From positions 1 through 64,000 of the forward strand of contig CAVPFL010000002.1 of NCBI GenBank assembly GCA_963703745.1: DNA of 64,000 nucleotides. Direction: 5' to 3'. Below the pieces are notes generated by a model that was not told the origin of the DNA, did no database searches, and saw only the letters and a program-made list of their open reading frames with translations. Made by a program: the position numbers and the translations under genes. How positions within the stretch are numbered: position 1 is the first letter of the stretch; every line of letters starts with the position of its first letter. Below, one piece after another: positions 55,660-64,000 of the stretch. The stretch comes from AP-15 sp963703745 (GTDB lineage Bacteria; Pseudomonadota; Alphaproteobacteria; ATCC43930; CGMCC-115725).

Positions 55660-57033
55660 TCAATAATTGGCCCCACGCGAAACCGGCAGACGCCCGGTGT
55701 TGTGGCTTCCCATCGCGGCATAGCCTATGTCGGGCGGTAGCCGCAGCTCCTGCGCTTTATAATGATGCCAAAGATCGTAGATGATACCGGGTGCGCCCAT
55801 CAGTCTGGCCAAATGGGACAACGGCAAATTCTCGAACACCGGGTGATTGTTCAGGATCAGCACTAGGTTCGCCCCGCGGAATCCATCTTCGAGACTGTCC
55901 ACCGGTGCGATCCCGAAGCCGGCAATATCGTGGGCAGGGACGACCGCATCGAAGCCGCGAAATTCGGCGGTGGGATAGGTATCCCTGAGGGCATCGAGGA
56001 TCGGCTTCGCCGTCGTCCCCCGAATATCATCCGTCGCCGGGCGGCCTTTGAAAGCTAGTCCCAGCAATGTGATTACCGGCTTCATCGGGAATCCGGTAAG
56101 CCTATCCGTCCAGCCCTGCAGCGTCTCGGCGACGCCACGCAACTGTTGCTCATTGAGTTTCCAACTCGTTAGTGCAATCTCCGGGACGACGCCGGCCTCG
56201 GCGACGCCTTCCGCAAGGATATAGGAGTCCTTGGACAGACAGGGCCCACCGACGGGGCCCGGAAGCGGCACGACATGGCGTACGTAGCCGAGCTTGCCGG
56301 AACGAACGACCTCGTCGGCGCTGATCCCGATTGCATCGCACATCAACGAAACTTCGTTGGCTAATGCGAACAGGACATCGCGCTGCACATTGTCGATCAG
56401 CTTGATCATCTCGGCGGTTTCGAAGCTCCCGACCCGCACGATGGTCGAGGTCAGAAACTGGAAGATTTGTGTTGCGCGCATTATGGTTTGAAGGTCGGAT
56501 GCGCCGACGATCTGAGGCAATTGGCGCAACTCGCGTAGCGCCTGGCCCTCGATCGTGCGTTCGGGACAAAAGGCCAATTGCAGTCCCATGCCTGTTTCCT
56601 CGAGGATCGGCAGGACGAGATTCCGGGTCGTGCCAATCATGACCGTCGAGCGCAGCAGCACGAGCGACCGTGGCTTGGCGCACCTGGCGATCTCACGCGT
56701 AACGCGCTCGATCATGTCGAGACGGACCTTTCCGTGCCGGTCAAGTGGCGTGCCGACAGTAATGATATAGACGCTGGCCTCGCAGTCTTTCGGGATTTCG
56801 CGGTGCCACTCCAGGAGGCCGTCTTCCATGCCTAGAGCGAGCATCTCGTTGAGGCCCGGCTCGTGGAAATGCGACTGCCCACAGCGCAACATCTCGAGCA
56901 CGCTCGAAGATATTTCGATTCCCATGACGCGGAATCCAACGCTTGCCATCGTGGCCGCAAGTGTCAACCCGACATAACCCAATCCGACGATGCAGATCTG
57001 CCGATCATGAAATGACTCATCGACGGTAACCAA
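55660..57033 (-). CDS. UDP-sugar 6-dehydrogenase (UDP-glucose/GDP-mannose/UDP-ManNAc DH family)
   Basis: A 457-residue four-electron NAD dehydrogenase. ICIVGLGYVGLTLAATMA (residues 13-30) is the Rossmann start. The central AEMIKLIDNVQRDVLFAL helix and catalytic GGPCLSKDSYIL (Cys about residue 268) follow, and the C-terminal VITLLGLAFKGRPATDDIRG closes the second nucleotide site. It oxidises a UDP-hexose to the uronic acid; resemblance to WecC suggests UDP-N-acetylmannosaminuronate. The start is a TTG at 57033 after GGGGAC. Confidence 0.92.
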   Translation of the reverse strand: MVTVDESFHDRQICIVGLGYVGLTLAATMASVGFRVMGIEISSSVLEMLRCGQSHFHEPGLNEMLALGMEDGLLEWHREIPKDCEASVYIITVGTPLDRHGKVRLDMIERVTREIARCAKPRSLVLLRSTVMIGTTRNLVLPILEETGMGLQLAFCPERTIEGQALRELRQLPQIVGASDLQTIMRATQIFQFLTSTIVRVGSFETAEMIKLIDNVQRDVLFALANEVSLMCDAIGISADEVVRSGKLGYVRHVVPLPGPVGGPCLSKDSYILAEGVAEAGVVPEIALTSWKLNEQQLRGVAETLQGWTDRLTGFPMKPVITLLGLAFKGRPATDDIRGTTAKPILDALRDTYPTAEFRGFDAVVPAHDIAGFGIAPVDSLEDGFRGANLVLILNNHPVFENLPLSHLARLMGAPGIIYDLWHHYKAQELRLPPDIGYAAMGSHNTGRLPVSRGANY

Positions 57034-57486
57034 TGCAGGTCCCCGACGGCGCGCAGCGAGAGGGAGGTCTCGCTCTCGGTTGCAACTAATGCGAAAGATC
57101 GCCCCAAGGACGAAGACTAAGCGAATATGACCTTTTGTTCAAGGATGGTGTTGGTCGGGTTTAGTTAACAGCGATCCATCCGTCCCGGAACCGTTCGAAA
57201 GAGGGAGTGGGAAAGGGGTCCGGTGGAGATGCTCTAACAGGTAGATGTCCCTGAGATTTTACTGGTCGAGCATTTCAGGGGTATCCGGTCGCACAGCAAA
57301 TTTGCGGGCGCGAAGGCTCGCGCATTCCATTACCTAAGGCTTAAACGATCAATCGAGCCATTACCTATATGGCGTTTTCTGATTGGTTCACGTCGCCACT
57401 ATAAAAGGGGCTGATGGCTCGGCGCAAGTCCTCATTGGGTGCCGCAGACGCTTAACATTTTCGATTCCCATGTCTAAATTGTGCGT
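57034..57486. other. divergent intergenic region
   Basis: About 450 bases between the leftward dehydrogenase and the rightward broken GT2. No ORF or RNA recognised. The last 20 bases (gtctaaattgtgcgtatg) parallel those before the intact GT2 at 50742 (gtctaagtgtgcgcatg), so the start region was duplicated with the gene. Confidence 0.5.
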
Positions 57487-58327
57487 ATGGCAGATAGCAA
57501 CCCGCAAACGCCAGATACAGAGGTGGTCCTCTCCGTCGTAATGCCGGTTCGTGACGACGCCCCCGGCGTCAACGTCATGACGCGCATCCTAAGCGTCATG
57601 ATCGAGGTACCCTGCGAGATCATCGTCGTCTACGACGATCCGGATGACACTACGATACCCGTCGTGAAGTCCCTTGCGGCGAAATATCCGGTTCTTAAAG
57701 GGGTGCTGAATTCCCGCGGCCGGGGCGTTCTCAATGCGGTCACCACCGGCATCGATGTCGCCCGAGGCAAGTACGTGCTCATATACGCCGCTGACGAGAT
57801 TGGGCCGGTGCTCGCGATCGAGCCCATGTTGCGCTTGATGCAAAAGGGGTGCGACTTGGTGAGTGCTACGAGATATGCTGCGGGCGGCAAGCGATATGGT
57901 GGCTCGTTCGTAGGCCACATTCTTTCCTGTACAGCGAATCGGCTGTTGGTGCACCGCGACCGCACTGAGCGACTGCACCACCGGGATGAAGATGTTCCGC
58001 CGCGAGCTCTTTCATCGGCTGGAATTGTCAGACCAGGGCAGTGGCTGGTCCTTCGCATTCGCAATGGCGATCGAGGCGCAGCTTCTCGACTTGAGGCTCG
58101 GTGAGGTCTCGGCCGTGTCGATTGACCGCCTGTTCGGCGGCCAATCCACCTTCCGGCCGCTGCCGTGGATCTTGTCCTATTCGCGATGGTTCGTATACGG
58201 GATGTGCAGGCTGCCGCCTTGGCGTCGCCCGCGACCCAAGCTCGCCTATCCGCCTCTCGCCAGCACGCATCCCCTATCTTTCGCCCCACTCCCCCTAGAT
58301 CGGGTGACCCGCGAGGACAGTGCCTAG
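57487..58327 (+). pseudogene. family-2 glycosyltransferase, broken copy
   Basis: Paralogue of the GT2 at 50742. Identical order of motifs (LSVVMPVRDDAPGVNVM, YVLIYAADEIGPVLAIEP) to GHILSCTANRLL, after which the frame is lost. The true continuation TGMKMFRRELFHRLEL, to RPLPWILSYSRWFVYGM, is in another frame. Base-by-base comparison of the two copies shows a 5-bp deletion around 57945-57955 (ctgttccgcttgctcact there, ctgttggtgcacc here). Five bases rule out a simple homopolymer read error. Confidence 0.85.
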
Positions 58328-58527
58328 CCGATCTATGCGCTTAGGCGGCGAGATCACCCTTGAGGAAGTCCGCCGCTACCGCTTGCCGAGGAAGAATTCG
58401 GTGCCTTCCGCGCGGCTGTGACGGCGGCTGGCCTGCATCAGGCTGGTGGTGCCGCACTCGGCATCGCCGCCGCGCCCGACTGCCGGGCGCCGATGGTAAT
58501 GGGTGTCGCCAGTCCCACGGCTCGATG

Positions 58528-58761
58528 GTGTGTGGCATAGTCGGGTTCAGCCTTCCGGGCCCCGAGGAGCGCGGCGTGCTCGGAGCGATGAACCGCGCGC
58601 TCGCCCATCGCGGCCCGGATGCGAGCGGCATCTTTGTCGATACTCGCATCGCGCTCGGCCACACACGGTTGGCGATCATCGATCTTGCGGGCGGCGCCCA
58701 ACCGTGCGTCGACGATGTGACCGGCAAATTGTCGCCGTATTGGTGCAATTCGGTTGACTGA
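58528..58761 (+). pseudogene. asnB: N-terminal fragment of asparagine synthetase (glutamine-hydrolysing)
   Basis: GTG TGT GGC opens MCGIVGFSLPG, with the catalytic cysteine at position 2, then AMNRALAHRGPDASGIFVDT and IALGHTRLAIIDLAGGAQP, the class II glutamine amidotransferase domain of AsnB. After about 65 codons homology ends, and a stop follows at 58761. AsnB homologues are common in polysaccharide loci; only this scrap is left. The 200 bases before it contain no recognisable gene. Confidence 0.75.
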
Positions 58762-59068
58762 GGCTCGGCCGACTTGATTTCGTATTGTCGAGACGTCAAG
58801 ATAACCGATGCGATACTAACAAAAAATAGAGACTTGCTCTTAGCCATCTCGCGGCAGCGGTTTGCCACCGTCGATAGAGGCGATGCGAGATCCGGAGCCC
58901 AGGAAACCAAAAGATTTCTGCAGGCCTGGGAAACCGGCTTCGATTTCGTGGCGCGGGAGGGGCCTTCGAGATGCGTCGCCGGCATCCGTTGACGAATTTG
59001 TTTGCAATAGGATAACAGAATCATGCCGTTCCGAACGTTGCTGTCGAACTGGGAAAGGTGGACCTAAG

Positions 59069-59701
59069 ATGATGCGTCCGGGACCCCTGATCCGGGGTTT
59101 GTTTGGACCGTATGAGCGGGCGATCACGGAAGCTTATCGCAGGCTCTTCGTCGATCTAGACGACTTCGTGGACCGCCTGCAGGTCTGGGTCCCGCAGCCT
59201 CACAGAATATTAGAGGTCGGCTGTGGTGAAGGCGCGATGACCGAGCGGCTGAGCACGGCTTACCCAGCCGCCACGGTGACCGGAACGGACATCACCCCAA
59301 GGATCGGCCGGCTCTTCCGCGGGGATGGTGCCCGCGTCACCTTCCTGCGGAAGTCGGTCGAGGACGTTGCTCGGGACGAGCCTGCCTCCTTTGATCTTGT
59401 CGTATTGTGTGACGTCGTGCACCACGTGCCGTCGCTCGACCGCAAGCCGCTGCTCTCCGCCATTGGTCGCACCGTGGCCGAAGGGGGAAGTTTGGCGGTT
59501 AAAGACTGGATAGCTTCCGCCACTCCTATTCATTGGCTTTGCAGCATGGCCGATCGTTATCTTACCGGGGACGATGTGCAGTTTTGCACGGCGGCAAGCG
59601 CGCGAGCGCTCTTGACCGCCGCATTCGGCGGCGACGCCATTCGCGAAGAAGCCATGGTGCGGCCGTGGTCGAACAACGTCGCCTATCTCATTCGCCGATG
59701 A
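59069..59701 (+). CDS. class I SAM-dependent methyltransferase
   Basis: A 210-residue Rossmann methyltransferase. Motif I is ILEVGCGEGAMTERLS (about residue 48), motif II VTGTDITPRIGRLF, and FDLVVLCDVVHHVPS (about 113) is motif IV. The ATG follows GGAAAGGTGGA. No membrane segment. It probably methylates a sugar or lipid of the polysaccharide pathway. In this locus it stands alone on its strand after the asnB fragment. Confidence 0.85.
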   Translation: MMRPGPLIRGLFGPYERAITEAYRRLFVDLDDFVDRLQVWVPQPHRILEVGCGEGAMTERLSTAYPAATVTGTDITPRIGRLFRGDGARVTFLRKSVEDVARDEPASFDLVVLCDVVHHVPSLDRKPLLSAIGRTVAEGGSLAVKDWIASATPIHWLCSMADRYLTGDDVQFCTAASARALLTAAFGGDAIREEAMVRPWSNNVAYLIRR

Positions 59702-59922
59702 ACCAGCACTCGCTCCGGACAATTCGCGTCGCCATGTCAGCTCGGGGCTTCTTTAATCCTCGCTACTTTTGGCATTTAAAGAACGATAAATAAAGTCGCG
59801 TTTGTAAAGTTCGTCAATGCCCGCGGTGTTAGGCCATTAAGCCTGCCAGCAGACAAGCCGGATCATTAAACCGTTGGGACCGGAACATATGGGCCGATTT
59901 AACGCGGCATGTGTCAGTCCTC

Positions 59923-60891
59923 TCAAAACCTGCCGGCCACGAGGGCGCGCAGGCGCGGAAACGTTCGATCGACAATTCTCGAGTAGTAGAAGTATCGCCG
60001 TATGCCTCGCGGCCCGAGCATCAGTATCGAGACCAATGCTTTGCCGATTTGAGTGAATTGCCCACCCAGGGCCGCCGCGAGCGCCGTGTTCAAATCGAAC
60101 GAAGCTGCAGCTACAGGAAGTATTTCTGCTCTTGCTTCCGCAGACAGTTTGTCGGCATGGCGATCGACAATTGCTTGATGTTGATCTCGGAAGTCGGCAC
60201 TATTGTCGCTACCCGAGACCGTAAGGGAATTTTTGTGGACTCGAAAACACGCTAAAGGGATCGGATGGTAATATACACGACCGACCGCCGCGAGTTTTAG
60301 ATACAGGTCCCAATCCGCAGTATACCATAGCGCATTATCGAGGCCCCCGACGCTTAGATAGGCCTCGCGTCGGATGGTCGGCGCCGGGATGCCGATGAAG
60401 TTCTGAACGAGTAATCGTTCGATCAACATGTGCGCTGGGACCGGGGATTGGCCAGCCGGTAACGGGCAGCGCCAGAGCCCCAACCGCCTCGCGGATTCGT
60501 CGATAATGTAACACGGATGCAGATGGATCACGTCGTCGAATTGGGAGGAAAGCCATGTGCGGATCTCGGCACACCGGTTCGGCAGCCAGAGATCGTCCTG
60601 ATGCAGCATGCAAATTCGGTCGCCCCGGGCCTGCGCCACGCCGAAATTGGTCTTTGCGGTCCAGGGCTGCAAATCGGGACGACGTTCGGCTCGGATCTGC
60701 AGCTTGTCGGCAAAGCTGTCGACGATCTTCAGGCTCGCGTCAGTCGCGCTCCCGTCGATGACAATTACCTCGATTCCACCGTCCTGTTGATCCACGACCG
60801 ATTGAAGTGCAGCGGCGAGCCATCGCTCGCCATTATGGCAAGGAACAATCACCGACAGCCAGGGTTTTTTCATCGCCCGTTCGTCGCTCAT
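59923..60891 (-). CDS. family-2 glycosyltransferase
   Basis: A GT-A protein of 322 residues from ATG 60891 (a later ATG at 60873 gives MKKPWLSVIVPCHNGERW and is equally likely). EVIVIDGSATDASLKIVD and CMLHQDDLWLP (DxD-like about residue 94) form the donor site. ADWDLYLKLAAVGRVYY and a C-terminal region with one hydrophobic stretch follow. It is a typical inverting transferase of O-antigen or exopolysaccharide assembly. The specificity is not predictable. Confidence 0.9.
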   Translation of the reverse strand: MSDERAMKKPWLSVIVPCHNGERWLAAALQSVVDQQDGGIEVIVIDGSATDASLKIVDSFADKLQIRAERRPDLQPWTAKTNFGVAQARGDRICMLHQDDLWLPNRCAEIRTWLSSQFDDVIHLHPCYIIDESARRLGLWRCPLPAGQSPVPAHMLIERLLVQNFIGIPAPTIRREAYLSVGGLDNALWYTADWDLYLKLAAVGRVYYHPIPLACFRVHKNSLTVSGSDNSADFRDQHQAIVDRHADKLSAEARAEILPVAAASFDLNTALAAALGGQFTQIGKALVSILMLGPRGIRRYFYYSRIVDRTFPRLRALVAGRF

Positions 60892-61145
60892 CGATGCGTG
60901 ATTTCTCACCCGTGGCGGTCGGGATTCTACGCTGGAAGCTCTGAACGCTATCACATTCGTGCCGCAGCGAACAGTCTATGAGCGCCGATTAACGACAAAC
61001 CTGCCGATCCGAATCCCGCACGGCGAAGACATTGACGAATTGTGGTTGGACTGGTAGTATTGAGAATAGCACAGCCGCCCAACGCAAGGGATAAACCGAA
61101 GGGGTAGGTGCCATTCGCAGCCTTCTGATCGGAAGCGCGCGGCTG

Positions 61146-62084
61146 TTGGTGACGGCGGGACTGTTGTGGGCGTTACTGGCGCACGTCGATTTGAGCCGTG
61201 CCAAAGAGCTGCTCGATCATGTCTCGTTGCCGCTGTTGGCGGCGGGGACGGCGGTGCTATTAGCAACGAGCCCGTTCGGTGCGTTGCGCTGGCACATCGT
61301 GCTGGCGGCCGAGACGAACTCTCCTGGACCCTGGACCTTGCTGAAGATCGTCCTCGTCGGGCTGTTCTTCAATCAAGTCCTGCCTTCCGGCGTCGGCGGC
61401 GATGCCGTTCGGGCGTGGCGTTGCCACCGGCTCGGCATCGGTGTAGCTGCGGCCATCCGCAGCCTCGTGCTCGATCGTGTCAGTGGCTACGTTGTGGTGG
61501 TCGTCCTCTTTGCAGCGGGGCTGCCCGTTCTGCTGGACATTCTCCCTGACGTGCGCCAGCGTTATGGAGTTGTCCTGCTGCTCGGGACGGCGCTATGCGG
61601 ATTGCTCGCGCTGTTCGTGATCGATTACCTGCCGCGGGGGCTATTGCGTTTTCGGCTCGTTGCCGAGTTGGCTGCGCTGTCGCGCGAGGGCCGCCGGCTG
61701 TTCGCCCGGCCTGCGCGATCCGGTGCCGTACTCAGCCTCGGTGCCGCCACCGTTGGCCTTACTATCCTTGCCATCATGCTGGTCGCGGGCAGTCTCGGAG
61801 TCGATCTTCCCTTCGGCAGCTGGGTTGTGATCGTGCCTCCGGTCACCCTGATCCAGCTGGTGCCCGTCTCGCTTGCCGGATGGGGGGTGCGCGAACTCGG
61901 CTTTGTTGTCGTCCTGGCCGGGTTTGGAATCCCGGCCGAGGCCGCTCTCGCTGCCTCTTTGTTGGTCGGCTTGTGCATGATTGTCGTCGGTTTGCCCGGG
62001 GGTTTGCTGTGGCTGACCGGCTGGGACATTTCCCGGCCAACCGCGGCCAAGAGCGGACGTGTTGCTGCCGGGGTCGATCCGTAA
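61146..62084 (+). CDS. UPF0104 / lysylphosphatidylglycerol-synthase-TM-like membrane protein
   Basis: A 312-residue protein with seven to eight helices, the AglD/LPG-synthase TM fold used as flippase or lipid-modifying unit in many glycan loci. The signature LKIVLVGLFFNQVLPSGVGGDAVRAW is split here (LVGLFFNQVLPSGVGGD at about 76; LVLDRVSGYV at about 110; VSLAGWGVRELG at about 245). The frame is open upstream, and IRSLLIGSARLLVTAGLLW would extend it naturally to an ATT at 61110 preceded by AGGGGTAGG, so the true start may be there. Confidence 0.82.
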   Translation: MVTAGLLWALLAHVDLSRAKELLDHVSLPLLAAGTAVLLATSPFGALRWHIVLAAETNSPGPWTLLKIVLVGLFFNQVLPSGVGGDAVRAWRCHRLGIGVAAAIRSLVLDRVSGYVVVVVLFAAGLPVLLDILPDVRQRYGVVLLLGTALCGLLALFVIDYLPRGLLRFRLVAELAALSREGRRLFARPARSGAVLSLGAATVGLTILAIMLVAGSLGVDLPFGSWVVIVPPVTLIQLVPVSLAGWGVRELGFVVVLAGFGIPAEAALAASLLVGLCMIVVGLPGGLLWLTGWDISRPTAAKSGRVAAGVDP

Positions 62085-62177
62085 TACAAGGGGCGCCGGT
62101 AAGTCCCGACCAAACTAAGGCCAATCGCTGCGGCCGCGGAACATAAGACACGTGATAATGATCGAAGTCCATCCTGC

Positions 62178-63911
62178 TCACCGTAACTCGCGAATCCTTG
62201 TTGCATTGTTCTCTAGAATCGTTGTCCGACCGAATGCCGCGACCGCACGGTAATTTGTGCGAATGTATTGATCGAGAACTGTCACTCCGCTGCTCTGGGC
62301 GCTGTCGTTGGGTTCCTCGGCATTGTCCCAGTCGGAACTCAAAACCACGTATCGCGGCCGGCGTGTCTGCAGTTCAACGACCATTTCCGATTGGATTTCC
62401 ATGGTCGTTTGAACCCCAGGGTCGAAATGATACCATTTTGTCATCGGCGCCCTTTTGGAAAGAAAATAGAATAATATGTTCTCGCCAACCAGCTTATCGT
62501 GCCGGTCGTTGCCGACAAAAATGGCCTCGTTATCTGCCGTATGCTGCTGGATATACTGTATCGCCGCTAGCTGCTGCGGATTTATGTAAAAGCATCGAAG
62601 GCGCTCCAGGCCCGGAGGGGGAAAGCAAGCGCCGTTGTCCGATTGGGCGGGACCCAGGATACCACCGTTCGCAGCCCAGGCGAGGTTGCGTTCAAACCAA
62701 GCCTCGGCAAACCACACCGGCGTTAGCGATATCAAAAGCAGGCAGGCAATTCCTGTCGCGCATAAGATTTTGGCCGCTCTGGAGTGGACCTGTACCTGAC
62801 AAACTGTGATAATCACGAGGGAGGGAACGATCGCTAATGCCATCTGAATTGGCTGGGGTCGTACCCAACCTTTGAAGAAGAAGAGCAGGCTGAAAACGGT
62901 CAGCTGAACCAGGATCCACGACCGTTGCGCAGCGAGCGCTTGATCTTCGGCGCTCCCAGCGGCCCATCGATTTTTGCCGAAGACCGCTAAGGTCAGCACA
63001 CCCGATATGACACCCAAGATCGGCAAATAGACGGCCGGCGACGGCAGCTCCGATGCCTGCATCCTGTGTTTCAGATGGATGACGTCGCGAGCTTGCCCTA
63101 GAACCGAAGGGAACGGCAGCGATCGCATTCGGACATAGATCTTAGCCGGTATCTGAACGAGATCGACGAGCATATCGTGCGCGGCGCCGGCCGCGACGAG
63201 CAACGCGAGAGGCGGAACCAGAGCGAGTGCAATGCCGCCCGAATACATGGCGGCCGACCGCAGGACAACTCTCATCCTCTGCCGCGCGTCCAGCTTTTGC
63301 GTCAAATGGAATAAAACGAGCGTGAACGCACCCCCTAGGGCGGTTGCGATGCCGACATCATGGCGAAACAGGATGGTGATACCGACGCAGATGCCACTTG
63401 CCAGCAACGGCGCGGTTGCGCGACATCCGCGGTATACCGGAACCAGGCAATAAAGGCTGAGAAGAGAGAAAAGAAGGCACGGAAACACCGGATATCCATA
63501 GTTTTCAAAATACGATAGCCACATGCCCGTCAACGCGGCGAGAAAGATGGCTCTCCATCTGCCCCAAGTGCGATCGACGAGGAGATAGATGACGAGGACC
63601 GCAGAAGAACGGACGAGGAGATCCCATAGGCGTTCGACGAGGACCGAGGGACCGAAAACCTTGAACAACGCCGCCAAGACGTAGAACTGTGCCGGGCCGT
63701 AATTTGCGTAGAAGTCACGATAAGGTATGTCGCCCGCCAGAACCCGGGTCGATCCGACAAGTATTAAGGCTTCGTCATATACCCCAGCGCGCCTGTACAT
63801 TGTGATGATAAGAAACAGAAAGGCGCAACCGAGAACGCTGAGCGGGATCCACCAGCGCACCGCCATGCTCTTCCGGCCGATATTGCGACCGATGCTCGCT
63901 TCAGTGGTCAT
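62178..63911 (-). CDS. polytopic membrane glycosyltransferase-like protein (GT-C type), copy 2
   Basis: A 577-residue paralogue of the protein at 48008-49768, similar throughout: VYDEALILVGSTRVLAGDIP at the acidic loop, LFKVFGPSVLVERLWDLL, ILFRHDVGIATALGGAF, PFPSVLGQARDVIHLKH and, in the soluble C-terminal domain, NDRHDKLVGENILFYFLSKR. About ten helices. The pair lies 14 kb apart at opposite ends of the polysaccharide locus, both leftward. ATG 63911. Function inferred from topology. Confidence 0.75.
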   Translation of the reverse strand: MTTEASIGRNIGRKSMAVRWWIPLSVLGCAFLFLIITMYRRAGVYDEALILVGSTRVLAGDIPYRDFYANYGPAQFYVLAALFKVFGPSVLVERLWDLLVRSSAVLVIYLLVDRTWGRWRAIFLAALTGMWLSYFENYGYPVFPCLLFSLLSLYCLVPVYRGCRATAPLLASGICVGITILFRHDVGIATALGGAFTLVLFHLTQKLDARQRMRVVLRSAAMYSGGIALALVPPLALLVAAGAAHDMLVDLVQIPAKIYVRMRSLPFPSVLGQARDVIHLKHRMQASELPSPAVYLPILGVISGVLTLAVFGKNRWAAGSAEDQALAAQRSWILVQLTVFSLLFFFKGWVRPQPIQMALAIVPSLVIITVCQVQVHSRAAKILCATGIACLLLISLTPVWFAEAWFERNLAWAANGGILGPAQSDNGACFPPPGLERLRCFYINPQQLAAIQYIQQHTADNEAIFVGNDRHDKLVGENILFYFLSKRAPMTKWYHFDPGVQTTMEIQSEMVVELQTRRPRYVVLSSDWDNAEEPNDSAQSSGVTVLDQYIRTNYRAVAAFGRTTILENNATRIRELR

Positions 63912-64000
63912 GGAGTGGTGCTCCGGTATTCAGCCAGTCCCGCAACCATCCGAACGCGGGGCTCGTCCGGCTCCTTTGCTCGTTGTTCCTGGCTCCGCAT

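Noticed and set aside
58341..59024. 227-codon leftward ORF
   Set aside because: It is antisense to the asnB fragment and has no domain of its own.

Overview
The window is high-GC DNA that reads as the chromosome of a soil-type alphaproteobacterium. The evidence is the CAC-valine tRNA sequence, the GGGGAGAGGG-type palindromic repeats, DUF559 and DUF5681 proteins, and an assimilatory nirA cluster. Genus cannot be fixed from the sequence. There is no CRISPR array, prophage, rRNA or plasmid replication gene.

0-12.7 kb holds ordinary metabolic genes. In order: a HAD acid phosphatase cut by the window edge, a lone dimethylformamidase large-subunit homologue, two odd tandem tRNA-Val-like genes, and a three-gene operon (metallo-beta-lactamase fold, ThDP decarboxylase-like, ureohydrolase). 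Then come mscL, an orphan ParA, a katG broken by one extra base, a TetR regulator and a GNAT.

12.6-34.9 kb is an accessory catabolic region. Four copies of one promoter-operator cassette (TTGACA, 17-18 bp spacer, TAGCGT or TAACCA, then the 20-bp palindrome AACCAAACGnnCGTTTGGTT) lie in front of three paralogous amidohydrolases and one luciferase-like flavin monooxygenase. The fourth cassette still carries the first 17 codons of a decayed amidohydrolase. A TetR gene lies 0.9 kb upstream of the first cassette, and a fragment of a second TetR copy lies just upstream of the third, so a regulator plus operator plus amidohydrolase unit appears to have been duplicated and scattered. Around these are an SDR, a TauD-type dioxygenase, a second flavin monooxygenase, and a P450 with its 3Fe-4S ferredoxin downstream of the third amidohydrolase. 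The region is full of decay: frameshifted DUF559, GNAT, small secreted protein, MFS and GMC genes, and an EthD-like gene with an internal deletion. A secreted-protein operon (di-heme oxidoreductase, twin-arginine protein, propeller-like protein) is split by an IS3-family element whose removal restores the reading frame.

35-46.5 kb contains an assimilatory nitrite operon (nirA, CysJ-like flavoprotein, FNT channel), an IS630-family element, a Sua5-type tRNA modification gene with an FAD-linked oxidase, an aldo/keto reductase with a bicupin, and a truncated isoaspartyl methyltransferase beside a DUF5681 gene.

46.7-63.9 kb is a surface-polysaccharide locus: four family-2 glycosyltransferases (one broken), two paralogous polytopic GT-C-like proteins, a hexapeptide acyltransferase, a DegT aminotransferase, a C-methyltransferase, an NAD-sugar epimerase, a UDP-sugar dehydrogenase, a Nudix hydrolase, a methyltransferase, an asparagine-synthetase fragment and a flippase-like UPF0104 protein.
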